Shown in pieces: positions 1 to 8,358 of a stretch of 64,000 nt of DNA. A program made the translations under genes and the position numbers. Each line of letters opens with the position of its first letter. The first letter of the stretch is position 1. Location: NCBI RefSeq assembly GCF_002277895.1, contig NZ_CP022999.1, positions 248,001-312,000 of the forward strand, given 5' to 3'. The notes below the pieces were generated by a model that saw only the letters and a program-made list of their open reading frames with translations, was not told where the DNA came from and did not search any database. Origin of the DNA: Rhizobium sp. 11515TR (GTDB taxonomy: Bacteria; Pseudomonadota; Alphaproteobacteria; Rhizobiales; Rhizobiaceae).

Positions 1-1742
1 CCATCGCGTCGCACCGATTTCAGCCTGGTATTGATGGTGACACGGACATTCTTCTCGGCGAAGGTCTTGGCATAGGGCACATGGTTCATGCCGCCCATCT
101 CCGGCGCAAAGAAGCGCTCCGGCGAGACGAGTTCCAGTTCGGCGCCGCCATTGGCGATGACTTCGGCCGCGGACATGCCCGGATGTCCGCCATTGTCGTC
201 ATAGAGCAGAACTTGACCCTCGGCCTTTACGGCGCCGGCCAGAATGTCCCAGGAGGAGGTGACAAGGCTATCGCCGCTCTCCAGCTCCGGAGATTGCGCG
301 ATACCGCCCGTCGCCACGACGACGAGATTGGGCTCGAACGCCATAACATCATCCGCCCCGGCATAGACGTCATAGTGGATAGTAACATCGAGACGCTCCA
401 GCTCTGCCAGTCGCCAATCGATGATGCCGATCATCTCCTTGCGGCGTGGGTTGCGCGTGAGCAGATTCACCTGGCCGCCGGCCCTGCCGCTCGCCTCCAG
501 CACGTCGACCTTATGGCCGCGCTCAGCCAGCACACGCGCCGCCTCCAGGCCCGCAGCCCCGGCACCGATGACGACAGCCTTGCGCGACGCCGCCGCGCGC
601 TCGATCCGATGCGGCATCTCGGCCTCGCGGCCGGTAGCCGCATTGTGAATACAGAGCGCCTCGCCACCTTCATAGATCCGGTCGAGACAATAGGTCGCGC
701 CGACGCAGGGGCGGATATTGGCCTCCTGCCCGGACATTACCTTGTTGACGATGTGCGGATCAGCGATATGGGCGCGTGTCATGCCGACCATATCGAGCTT
801 GCCTTCCGCGATTGCATGACGCGCCGTCGCGACATCGCCGATGCGGGCGGCGTGGAAGACTGGGAACTTCGTCGCCGCCCTCACCTCGCCGGCAAAATCG
901 AGATGCGGTGCCGAGGCCATGCCCTGGATCGGAATGACATTGTTGAGCGCCGCGTCGCTATCGATGTGGCCGCGAATGATATTGAGGAAATCGATGTTCC
1001 CCGACGCAACCAGCCGCCTAGCGATCTCGACGCCTTCCTCCCGCGAAAGCCCCTTTTCCCAATCCTCGTCAGCGACCATGCGCATGCCGACGATGAAATC
1101 CGGGCCGACCGCCTTGCGGATGGCCTCTGTCATCATCATCGAAAACCGCATGCGGTTTTCAAGCGAACCGCCGAATTCGTCATCGCGCCGGTTCGTTGCC
1201 GGTGACCAGAAGCCGTCGGTCAGATGGCCATAGGCCTCGATCTCGATACCGTCCAGACCGGCGGCCTGCATGCGTTGCGCCGCCGCGGCAAAGTCTCCAA
1301 TGATGCGCTCGATATCCCAATCTTCCGCCGTCTTCGGAAAGGCGCGATGCGCCGGCTCGCGGATCGGCGATGGCGCCAGTACCGGCAGCCAATCGCCCTT
1401 GTTCCAGCCGGTGCGACGGCCGAGATGGGTCAACTGGATCATGACAGCAGCCCCGAACTCGTGACAATCGTCCGCAAGCTTCTTCAGCCAGGGCACGATC
1501 TCATCGCGATAGGCATGGAGGTTGCCGAAGGCCGGCGGCGAATCCGCCGAGACGATCGCCGAGCCCGCCGTCATCGTCAGTGCGATGCCACCCTTTGCCT
1601 TCTCGCGATGATAGAGCCTGTAACGATCCGTCGGCATGCCGCCTTCCGAATAGGCCGGCTCATGCGCCGTCGACATGATGCGGTTCTTCAGCGTCAGGTG
1701 CTTGAGCTGATAGGGCTGGAGCAAGGGATCGTTGGAGGTCAT
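1..1742 (-). CDS. TMADH/DgcA-like NADH:flavin oxidoreductase (3' end outside window)
   Basis: The gene is read from an ATG at 1742 and stays open to the left edge, so the C-terminus is missing (580 codons seen). Residues 1-340 form an old-yellow-enzyme FMN barrel. A cysteine cluster follows, then a Rossmann dinucleotide site (GAGAAGLEAA, near residue 392). This is the layout of trimethylamine dehydrogenase, 2,4-dienoyl-CoA reductase and the DgcA/N-methylproline demethylases. The Fe-S region reads C346-x2-A349-x2-C352-x11-C364, so the second of the four expected cluster cysteines is alanine. Next to a carnitine-to-betaine island, an N-demethylase acting on dimethylglycine or a similar N-methyl compound is the favoured role, but the substrate is inference. 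It lies head-to-tail with the EamA exporter gene (67 bp gap), so the two may be co-transcribed. Confidence 0.8.
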   Translation of the reverse strand, partial: MTSNDPLLQPYQLKHLTLKNRIMSTAHEPAYSEGGMPTDRYRLYHREKAKGGIALTMTAGSAIVSADSPPAFGNLHAYRDEIVPWLKKLADDCHEFGAAVMIQLTHLGRRTGWNKGDWLPVLAPSPIREPAHRAFPKTAEDWDIERIIGDFAAAAQRMQAAGLDGIEIEAYGHLTDGFWSPATNRRDDEFGGSLENRMRFSMMMTEAIRKAVGPDFIVGMRMVADEDWEKGLSREEGVEIARRLVASGNIDFLNIIRGHIDSDAALNNVIPIQGMASAPHLDFAGEVRAATKFPVFHAARIGDVATARHAIAEGKLDMVGMTRAHIADPHIVNKVMSGQEANIRPCVGATYCLDRIYEGGEALCIHNAATGREAEMPHRIERAAASRKAVVIGAGAAGLEAARVLAERGHKVDVLEASGRAGGQVNLLTRNPRRKEMIGIIDWRLAELERLDVTIHYDVYAGADDVMAFEPNLVVVATGGIAQSPELESGDSLVTSSWDILAGAVKAEGQVLLYDDNGGHPGMSAAEVIANGGAELELVSPERFFAPEMGGMNHVPYAKTFAEKNVRVTINTRLKSVRRD

Positions 1743-1809
1743 GTCGCTTTCATCGCTTTTATGAAGTCGAGGCTCGAACCGCTATCTTTGCTGAGACAAG
1801 AAGTTATGG

Positions 1810-2727
1810 CTATAGCCGATTGACGGGAGTCCGACGGCGGCGGCTATGCCGCAGATCGATCGCGGTATGGCAGACGATTGTCGCGAAGATGATCGCCCCA
1901 CCGACAAAAGTGGCAACCGGCGGCATCTCGGAGAAGAAGAGCCACACCCAGAAAGGCGTCAGCACGATTTCCATCGAGCTGATAAGCGCAGCGTCGGCAG
2001 CAGGCATCTTCCTTGATCCGAACAGGAAGAGGACAAAAGCGAGCGCGAAATTCGTCGCCCCGAAAGCGGCAAGCAGAAGCCAGTTGTGAACATCCACCGA
2101 GCTTGTCGAGGCAAAGGGCACGAAGACGACGAATGTCAAAAGCCCGCTGACGACACTCGACGGCAGGATCGGAATGCTCGGATCCATGCGTGGGATGACG
2201 ATGATGAGGGCGAAGGTAACAGTCATGCCGAGCGCCAGCAGATCGCCAACGCCTGTGCCGCCGCCAATCGAAGATGCGACAATGACAGCAACGCCGATGA
2301 GGCAGATGCCGCCGGCGATCAAGGTCCGCTTCGCGACCCGCTCCTTCAGCATGGTCCAGCTGAGAAACGCGGCGATGAACGGCGCGGTCGCGTAGATCAT
2401 GGTCACATTGGCGACCGTCGTCATATAGAGCGCGCCGATGAAGCAGGCCTGGCTGATGGTCTGGCAGACCAGCATCGCCAGCCCGGCGGGATGAAAGATC
2501 GATGCCCATTGCCGCCGCGAAAACCCGCCTTCGAGGAAAAAGCTGGGTATCAGCAGAAACAAGCCGCCGAACAGCGACCGCCAGGCGATCGCCGTCCATA
2601 TGTCCGTGGTCAGCAGGCGCGCATAGATGCCGCTGCAGCTCCACGCAAGCATCGCTGTCGCCACAAGTATAACGCCCCTCTCATATTCGCTGGCAAAAGC
2701 GGAGCGGGCCGGAAACTGGAATGTCAT
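1810..2727 (-). CDS. EamA/DMT-family permease
   Basis: A 305-aa integral membrane protein with about ten hydrophobic segments in two repeated halves, the layout of the EamA drug/metabolite transporter family (usual length about 300 aa). The ATG at 2727 was chosen because it gives the normal N-terminus just before the first membrane helix. The in-frame upstream extension is charged, unlike the family, and would cover the divergent promoter. It probably moves a small metabolite across the inner membrane, usually outward in this family; the substrate cannot be read. It diverges from the LysR gene at 2832 across 104 bp that contain a perfect palindrome, so LysR control is likely. Downstream lies the demethylase-like gene. 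Confidence 0.85.
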   Translation of the reverse strand: MTFQFPARSAFASEYERGVILVATAMLAWSCSGIYARLLTTDIWTAIAWRSLFGGLFLLIPSFFLEGGFSRRQWASIFHPAGLAMLVCQTISQACFIGALYMTTVANVTMIYATAPFIAAFLSWTMLKERVAKRTLIAGGICLIGVAVIVASSIGGGTGVGDLLALGMTVTFALIIVIPRMDPSIPILPSSVVSGLLTFVVFVPFASTSSVDVHNWLLLAAFGATNFALAFVLFLFGSRKMPAADAALISSMEIVLTPFWVWLFFSEMPPVATFVGGAIIFATIVCHTAIDLRHSRRRRTPVNRL

Positions 2728-2745
2728 GTATGGACTCGAGGAACG

Positions 2746-2759
2746 AAGGAACGTTCCTT
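2746..2759. promoter_or_regulatory. 14-bp perfect palindrome in the EamA/LysR divergent region
   Basis: AAGGAACGTTCCTT is perfectly self-complementary. It lies 19 bp upstream of the EamA start and 72 bp upstream of the LysR start. It could be an operator for the LysR protein or another dimeric regulator. Being so close to the EamA start, it could also form a stem in that mRNA leader. A binding role is inferred from position and symmetry only. Confidence 0.4.
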
Positions 2760-2831
2760 GTGTGCGCCGATATTTGACATCAGGCAAACGAATAGTAGAG
2801 ATAGTAGCTATCAGAAATATTTGTGACCCCA

Positions 2832-3707
2832 ATGCGTGAACCCATTGAGAGCGACCTTCTGCGGACGTTCCTCGTCATCAGCGAGACGTCCAATTTTTCC
2901 ACGGCCGCTCAAAGGATTGGCCGCACACAATCGGCCGTCAGCGCCCAGATCAAGCGGCTCGAGGATACGATCGGCGAAAAGCTCTTCGAAAGAAGTGCCC
3001 GGGGCGCCGTTCTTACCCAAGCCGGCACCCAATTGCTTCCCTATGCGCAGCGCGTGATCGAGCTCTTGAACGAGGCTGCGGCGAATATCCGCACCAAACC
3101 GCTCGACGGACCGGTCCGGATCGGAATTCCAGAGGAATACAGTCAGACTGTTCTACCCGCGGCACTGGCCGCTTTTGCTATTAGGCACCCGGCCGTCGAA
3201 GTCACCGTTTCATGCGATTACACGGCGCATAATCTGGCCGCGCTGGAAAAAGACGAACTGGATCTCGCCGTCGTCTTCGATTGGAGCAACCAGAACAAGG
3301 GCGAAGTTCTCTGCATCGATCCCACGGTCTGGGTGACATCCATGGTGCATCGCCTGCATGATGCCGTGCCGCTGCCTGTTGCCACCTATCGCAACTCGAC
3401 ATGGGCGCGCGACTTCGCCTTGCGCTCGCTGGAGCAGCAGGGCCGCGCCTATCGCATCGCCTTCATCGCCGATACGAGTTCGGGCTTGAAGAACGCCGTC
3501 TCCGCCGGGCTTGCCGTGACCACCCTGTCGCGCAGTAACATTCCGCATGGGTGCCGCGAGCTGACCAGTGACGATGGTTTCCCACCTGTGGATTCATCGC
3601 GCGTCGTGCTTCGACGCAATCCCTATCATTCGAGCGAGGCGATCCGGGAACTGGCAGAGATGGTGCGCGAGGCCTTTCGTCCTATGTCGGCTCTGCTGCA
3701 GCCATAA
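2832..3707 (+). CDS. LysR-family transcriptional regulator
   Basis: A 291-aa LysR regulator. The winged helix-turn-helix is at residues 4-62, with the typical run FSTAAQRIGRTQSAVSAQI. A substrate-binding-type effector domain follows from about residue 90. The ATG at 2832 is preferred over an in-frame GTG at 2823 because it fits the family N-terminus; neither has a strong ribosome-binding site. It diverges from the EamA gene, the usual LysR arrangement, so it most likely controls that exporter and itself. Its 3' end overlaps the convergent cdhR gene by 26 bp. Effector unknown. Confidence 0.88.
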   Translation: MREPIESDLLRTFLVISETSNFSTAAQRIGRTQSAVSAQIKRLEDTIGEKLFERSARGAVLTQAGTQLLPYAQRVIELLNEAAANIRTKPLDGPVRIGIPEEYSQTVLPAALAAFAIRHPAVEVTVSCDYTAHNLAALEKDELDLAVVFDWSNQNKGEVLCIDPTVWVTSMVHRLHDAVPLPVATYRNSTWARDFALRSLEQQGRAYRIAFIADTSSGLKNAVSAGLAVTTLSRSNIPHGCRELTSDDGFPPVDSSRVVLRRNPYHSSEAIRELAEMVREAFRPMSALLQP

Positions 3708-4674
3708 TGCGCCGGCGCAGCCTGCGCCGCGTGCCGGATGGACTTTCGGAAAAGCTGGCACGATAGCTGCGCGAAAAAGCCGATGCCGAATTGAAGCCTG
3801 TCATAGCTGCAATCTCTGCAAAAGAGGCTTTCGTCTCGATGACCTTGCGCCGTGCTGCATTGAGCCTCAGTGCCAGATAATGCACATGCGGCGGCGCGCC
3901 GATGCTCTCCTGGAAAAGCGCCTGCAGATGGCGTGCGCTGACGCCAACACGGCGGGCGAGACGTGTCAGCACCAACGGCTGCTCGATATGGTCCTCCATG
4001 AGGCGAATGGCTTGTGCAACCCGCGGATCGCGCATGCGCAGGCCGGCCGTCGATGGCGAAAGTTCTGCCGCGCTTGGCGTGCTTGCTGGCTCGTAGATGA
4101 ACAGGCGGCTGACTTCCAGCGCCAGCGAATAGCCTTGCCGTCGCCGGATGATCTCCAGCATCAGATCGACCGTCGGCAGGGAGCCTGCCGTGGTGATCCG
4201 CTTGCCATCGATCACGTAGCGATCCTTAACCGCACGCACCTGCGGATAGGCGAGCGCGAAATCGTCGTAATCCTCCCAGTGGACGGCAGCGGAGACATTG
4301 TCGAGCAGGCTCGCCTCGGCAAGCAGCCACGTGCCGGACTCGATGCCGGCAACCATCGAGCGATGGCGCGCGGCTTGCGACAATTGCATTTTCAGCGCCT
4401 GTGTCGCGCTGCGCCGCCAATTGTAGCTGGCGAGCACGAAAAGCGGTGCGGTATCCGAGCTCGAACGAAAGCCAGAACAGGCGGGCACCGGAATAAGGCT
4501 CGTCGTCTCAGCGGGAGAGCCGTCCGGGGTGAAAAGGCGCCAGCGATAAAGCTCGGCTCCGGAAATACGATTAGCTCCACGCAAGGGTTCGATCACTGAT
4601 GCAATCAAGATCAGGTTCGTCTCCGGAAGGATCAGTAGATCGATATCGAGTGTTTCATTGGCCGCTGTCAGCAT
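3682..4674 (-). CDS. cdhR: GlxA-type AraC regulator of carnitine catabolism (CdhR-like)
   Basis: A 330-aa protein with an N-terminal DJ-1/PfpI (class I amidotransferase-like) ligand domain at about residues 10-190 and a C-terminal AraC helix-turn-helix pair at about 225-325 (VGVSARHLQALF, then FAEIAAMTGFNSASAFSR). This is the GlxA layout found in CdhR, the activator of carnitine dehydrogenase genes in Pseudomonas. The ATG at 4674 follows GGAGGA with good spacing; an in-frame upstream extension would run into the neighbouring gene. It diverges from the BKACE gene over 106 bp holding an inverted repeat at 4704-4721. The carnitine assignment rests on domain type plus this context. Confidence 0.8.
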   Translation of the reverse strand: MLTAANETLDIDLLILPETNLILIASVIEPLRGANRISGAELYRWRLFTPDGSPAETTSLIPVPACSGFRSSSDTAPLFVLASYNWRRSATQALKMQLSQAARHRSMVAGIESGTWLLAEASLLDNVSAAVHWEDYDDFALAYPQVRAVKDRYVIDGKRITTAGSLPTVDLMLEIIRRRQGYSLALEVSRLFIYEPASTPSAAELSPSTAGLRMRDPRVAQAIRLMEDHIEQPLVLTRLARRVGVSARHLQALFQESIGAPPHVHYLALRLNAARRKVIETKASFAEIAAMTGFNSASAFSRSYRASFSESPSGTRRRLRRRIMAAAEPT

Positions 4675-4703
4675 CACGCATTCCTCCAGGCGTTCCGAAA
4701 CTG

Positions 4704-4721
4704 TATCGGATGCTTCCGATA
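4704..4721. promoter_or_regulatory. Inverted repeat, candidate CdhR operator
   Basis: TATCGGA-tgct-TCCGATA is a perfect 7-bp inverted repeat with a 4-bp spacer. It sits between the divergent cdhR-like and cdhC-like genes, 60 bp upstream of the BKACE start and 30 bp upstream of the regulator start. Position and symmetry suggest the binding site of the regulator; no experimental motif was compared. Confidence 0.45.
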
Positions 4722-4780
4722 ATGCAAAGCAAGAAGGCGCATCATGGCTCGTAATGTCCTCAGTACGAGGGAGAACAAAA

Positions 4781-5683
4781 ATGCCTCTTGCGATGAATCG
4801 CGATGTCTTCATCACCTGTGCCGTGACCGGCGCCGGCGATACGGTTTCGAAATCCAGCCATGTTCCGATCACTCCCAAACAGATCGCGGAATCCGCGATC
4901 GACGCCGCCAAGGCTGGGGCGGCAGTGGTTCACTGCCATGTCCGCGATCCGGAAACGGGCGTAGCCAGCCGCCGCAACGAACTCTATAGGGAAGTCACCG
5001 ATCGTATCCGTTCGGCAGACATCGATGTCGTGCTGAATCTGACGGCCGGCATGGGCGGCGATCTGATTTTCGGCGATGTCGAGAGCCCCCTGCCCCTGAA
5101 TGCCAAAGGCACCGATATGGCAGGGGCCACCGAGCGCGTCAGTCACGTTGCCGAGTGCCTGCCGGAGATCTGCACGCTCGATTGCGGCACGATGAACTTC
5201 AATCTTGGCGACTACGTCATGACCAACACGCCTTCGATGCTGAGGGCCATGGCGAAGAAGATGACCGATCTCGGCGTGCGCCCCGAGATCGAGGCCTTCG
5301 ATACCGGTCATCTCTGGTTCGCCAAGCAGCTTGCCGAGGAGGGCTTGATCGAGGATCCGGTCCTCATCCAGCTCTGCATGGGCATCCCCTGGGGGGCGCC
5401 CGATGACCTCAACACCTTTATGGCGATGGTCAATAACGTTCCTAAAAGCTGGACCTTCTCGGCCTTTTCCATCGGTCGCAACGCCATGGCCTACCCGGCG
5501 GCAGCGATCCTTGCCGGCGGCAATGTCCGCGTTGGGCTGGAGGACAATCTCTATGCTGGTAAGGGCATGCTCGCGACCAACGCGCAGCTCGTCGAAAAGG
5601 CGGTGCAGGTGGTGGAAGGCATGGGCGCGCGCATCATCGGCCCCGAAGATGTCCGCAAGAAGTTGAAACTGACGAAGCGCTGA
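4781..5683 (+). CDS. cdhC: BKACE enzyme, dehydrocarnitine cleavage enzyme
   Basis: A 300-aa beta-keto acid cleavage enzyme (BKACE, formerly DUF849). The family condenses a beta-keto acid with acetyl-CoA to give acetoacetate and a new acyl-CoA. With dehydrocarnitine the product is betainyl-CoA. The zinc-binding HxH motif is visible as VVHCHVRDPETG (His51, His53), and the barrel ends in the family's GGNVRVGLEDN run. The ATG at 4781 follows GAGGGAG; the open frame extends upstream to 4658, but that part overlaps the divergent promoter. It is the first gene of the island, 7 bp before the carnitine dehydrogenase, and this pairing with a CdhR-like regulator strongly indicates dehydrocarnitine rather than another beta-keto acid. 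Confidence 0.9.
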   Translation: MPLAMNRDVFITCAVTGAGDTVSKSSHVPITPKQIAESAIDAAKAGAAVVHCHVRDPETGVASRRNELYREVTDRIRSADIDVVLNLTAGMGGDLIFGDVESPLPLNAKGTDMAGATERVSHVAECLPEICTLDCGTMNFNLGDYVMTNTPSMLRAMAKKMTDLGVRPEIEAFDTGHLWFAKQLAEEGLIEDPVLIQLCMGIPWGAPDDLNTFMAMVNNVPKSWTFSAFSIGRNAMAYPAAAILAGGNVRVGLEDNLYAGKGMLATNAQLVEKAVQVVEGMGARIIGPEDVRKKLKLTKR

Positions 5684-5690
5684 GGCCCTG

Positions 5691-7181
5691 ATGACCAAGA
5701 TCAACAAGGCGGCCTGCATCGGCGGCGGCGTCATAGGTGGTGGATGGATCGCCCGGTTTCTGCTGGCCGGCATCGATGTCGATGTCTACGATCCGCACCC
5801 GGAGGCAACCCGCATCGTCGGCGAAGTTTTGGCGAATGCCGAAAAAGCCTATGCGATGCTCACCGGCGCGCCGCTTCCGCCGCGCGGCAGGCTCACATTC
5901 AGGGATACGCTGGAAGCTGCGGTCGAGGGGGCCGACTGGATCCAGGAAAGCGTGCCCGAGCGGCTGGATCTCAAGCGCAATGTGCTGACGCAGATCGATG
6001 CCGCGGCAAAGCCAGATGCGCTGATCGGTTCCTCCACCTCGGGGCTGCTACCCACCGACCTGCAGCGCGACATGCGCCGTCCCGAGCGCCTTTTCGTGGC
6101 CCATCCCTATAATCCCGTCTATCTCCTGCCGCTCGTCGAGATCGTCGGCGGAGAAAAGACCAGCGCTGCGACGATCCAGGCTGCAATGGAGCGCCTGCCG
6201 CCGATCGGCATGAAGGGCGTGCATATCGCCAGGGAGATCGAGGCTTTCGTCGGCGACCGGCTGCTGGAAGCCCTTTGGCGCGAAGCGCTGTGGCTGATTA
6301 AGGACGACATCTGCACCGTCGAGACGTTGGACGATGTTATCCGCTATTCTTTCGGCCTGCGCTGGGCGCAGATGGGCCTGTTCCAGACCTATCGCATCGC
6401 CGGCGGCGAAGCGGGCATGCGGCATTTCCTGGCGCAGTTCGGCCCTGCCCTGCAGTGGAACTGGACGAAACTGATGGATGTCGTCGATCTCGACGATGCC
6501 CTTGTCGAAAAGATCGGCCAGCAGTCGGACGACCAGGCCGATGGCCTGTCGATCCGCGAGCTCGAGCGCATTCGCGACGAAAACCTCGTCGGCATCCTTC
6601 AGAGCCTGAAGGGAAGCCATGGCGGCAAGGGCTGGGGCGCCGGCAAGCTGCTGAAGGATTTCGAGCAGCAGCTTTGGGCCGCAGGTGGCGGAGAGAAGCA
6701 AGGTTTCGATATCTCGAAGCCGCTGCGCCTGATCGACACCAAGGTCAGCCCGGCATGGGTCGACTATAACGGCCATATGACGGAGCATCGCTATCTGCAG
6801 GTGTTCGGCGATACGTCGGATGCGCTGTTGCGCCTGATCGGTGTCGATCTCGATTATGTCGAGCGTGGTCACAGCTACTATACGGTGGAAACCCATATCC
6901 GCCATCTCGGCGAAGCCAAGCTCGGACAGGCCATTCATTCGACGGCGCAGATCCTCGCATCCGATGAAAAGCGACTACATGTCTTTCATGCGCTGCATGA
7001 CAGCGCGAGCGGCGACGTGATCGCCACCGCCGAACAGATGCTGCTGCATGTCGATGCAAAAGCAGGCAGAGCCACGACCGCACCGGAGGAGGTGCTGGCG
7101 AAGCTGAGGCCGATTTCTGCCGCGCACGCAGCGTTGGCCATGCCGGAGGGAGCCGGCCGTCATGTGGGACAAAAACGCTAG
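5691..7181 (+). CDS. cdhA: L-carnitine 3-dehydrogenase / betainyl-CoA thioesterase fusion
   Basis: A 496-aa two-domain enzyme. Residues 5-330 are a 3-hydroxyacyl-CoA-dehydrogenase-type fold with the NAD site GGGVIGGGWIA (near 11) and a catalytic-region FVAHPYNP (His138). They oxidise L-carnitine to 3-dehydrocarnitine. Residues 344-480 form a hot-dog thioesterase (VDYNGHM, Asp358) expected to hydrolyse betainyl-CoA, the BKACE product, to glycine betaine. In Pseudomonas the two activities are separate genes (cdhA, cdhB); here they are fused. The ATG at 5691 follows TGAGG just after the BKACE stop. BKACE lies between the two steps in the pathway, so the operon encodes three consecutive reactions in two proteins. 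Confidence 0.92.
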   Translation: MTKINKAACIGGGVIGGGWIARFLLAGIDVDVYDPHPEATRIVGEVLANAEKAYAMLTGAPLPPRGRLTFRDTLEAAVEGADWIQESVPERLDLKRNVLTQIDAAAKPDALIGSSTSGLLPTDLQRDMRRPERLFVAHPYNPVYLLPLVEIVGGEKTSAATIQAAMERLPPIGMKGVHIAREIEAFVGDRLLEALWREALWLIKDDICTVETLDDVIRYSFGLRWAQMGLFQTYRIAGGEAGMRHFLAQFGPALQWNWTKLMDVVDLDDALVEKIGQQSDDQADGLSIRELERIRDENLVGILQSLKGSHGGKGWGAGKLLKDFEQQLWAAGGGEKQGFDISKPLRLIDTKVSPAWVDYNGHMTEHRYLQVFGDTSDALLRLIGVDLDYVERGHSYYTVETHIRHLGEAKLGQAIHSTAQILASDEKRLHVFHALHDSASGDVIATAEQMLLHVDAKAGRATTAPEEVLAKLRPISAAHAALAMPEGAGRHVGQKR

Positions 7182-7193
7182 GAGGAAGCGATC

Positions 7194-8354
7194 GTGAATT
7201 TCGGGCTCAGCGAAGAACAGGAGATGATCGTCAAGACGGTCAGGGGCTTCGTCGAGACGGAGATCTATCCGCACGAAAACGAGGTCGAGCGCACCGGCTT
7301 TGTGCCGCCTGAAATCGGAGACGAGATCCGGCGCAAATGTATCGAGCTCGGCTTCTATGCCTGCAATTTCCCTGAAGAGATCGGCGGCGCCGGGCTTGAT
7401 CATGTCACCTTCACGCTCGTTGAACGTGAGCTCGGCCGCGGCTCGATGGGTCTCACCGTCTTCTTCGGACGCCCTTCCGGCATCCTGATGGCCTGCGAAG
7501 GCGAGCAGCGCGAGCGCTATCTTCGGCCGGCGGTACGCGGCGAGAAAATCGATGCGCTCGCGATCACCGAGCCGGATGCCGGCTCCGACATGCGCGGCAT
7601 GAAATGCGCAGCAAGGCAGGATGGCGACGACTTCGTACTGAGTGGCACGAAGCATTTCATTTCGCACGCCGATGTCGCCGATTTCGTCATCGTCTTTGCC
7701 GCAACCGGTGAAGAAGACACGCACCGGGGCGTCAAGAAGAAGATCACAGCCTTCCTGGTCGATCGCGGCACGCCGGGCTTTGACATCCTTAAGGGTTATG
7801 ACTCGGTTTCCCATCGCGGCTATCACAATTCCATTCTGAACTTCACCGACTGCCGCCTGCCGAAGTCGCAGGTGCTCGGAGAGGTGCATCGCGGTTTCGA
7901 TCTTGCCAACCAGTGGCTCTATGGAACGCGCCTGACGGTTGCGGCCACCTGCGTAGGGCGGGCTCGCCGCACCTTCGATCTTGCCCTACCCTATGCGGCC
8001 GAGCGCAAGCAATTCGGCAAGCCGATCGGCACCAATCAGGGCGTCTCGTTCAAGCTTGCCGACATGATCACCGAGATCGATGCTGCCGACTTGCTGACGC
8101 TCTCGGCCGCCTGGAAGCTTGACGCCGGCATTCCGGCCAACCGCGAGATCGCCTCGGCCAAGCTCTACGCCTCAGAAATGCTCGCCCGCGTCACCGACGA
8201 GGCAATCCAGATCTTCGGCGGCATGGGGCTGATGGACGATCTGCCGCTCGCCCGCTTTTGGCGCGACGCCCGCGTCGAACGCATCTGGGACGGCACTTCT
8301 GAAATCCAGCGGCACATCATCAGCCGCGACCTGCTTCGGCCGTTCGGAGCATGA
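7194..8354 (+). CDS. Acyl-CoA dehydrogenase, probable butyrobetainyl-CoA dehydrogenase
   Basis: A 386-aa FAD acyl-CoA dehydrogenase with N-terminal helical, middle beta and C-terminal helical domains. Signature stretches include ITEPDAGSDM (near 125) and ERKQFGKPIG (near 275). The GTG at 7194 sits behind a very strong AGGAGGAAG. The residue matching the catalytic glutamate of medium-chain enzymes (IYEGT) is aspartate here (IWDGTSEIQ, Asp366), and the alternative isovaleryl-type glutamate site also lacks Glu. In context it would oxidise gamma-butyrobetainyl-CoA to crotonobetainyl-CoA, giving the substrate of the CaiD-like hydratase. The substrate is inferred from the operon. Confidence 0.85.
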   Translation: MNFGLSEEQEMIVKTVRGFVETEIYPHENEVERTGFVPPEIGDEIRRKCIELGFYACNFPEEIGGAGLDHVTFTLVERELGRGSMGLTVFFGRPSGILMACEGEQRERYLRPAVRGEKIDALAITEPDAGSDMRGMKCAARQDGDDFVLSGTKHFISHADVADFVIVFAATGEEDTHRGVKKKITAFLVDRGTPGFDILKGYDSVSHRGYHNSILNFTDCRLPKSQVLGEVHRGFDLANQWLYGTRLTVAATCVGRARRTFDLALPYAAERKQFGKPIGTNQGVSFKLADMITEIDAADLLTLSAAWKLDAGIPANREIASAKLYASEMLARVTDEAIQIFGGMGLMDDLPLARFWRDARVERIWDGTSEIQRHIISRDLLRPFGA

Positions 8355-8358
8355 GCCC

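Noticed and set aside
81-1205. Long plus-strand open frame at the left edge
   Set aside because: It is the antisense shadow of the flavoprotein gene on the minus strand, which shows clear family motifs. The plus frame gives an arginine-rich sequence without any domain.
2086-2826. 246-codon plus-strand open frame
   Set aside because: Antisense to the EamA permease; highly charged, no domain, no ribosome-binding site.
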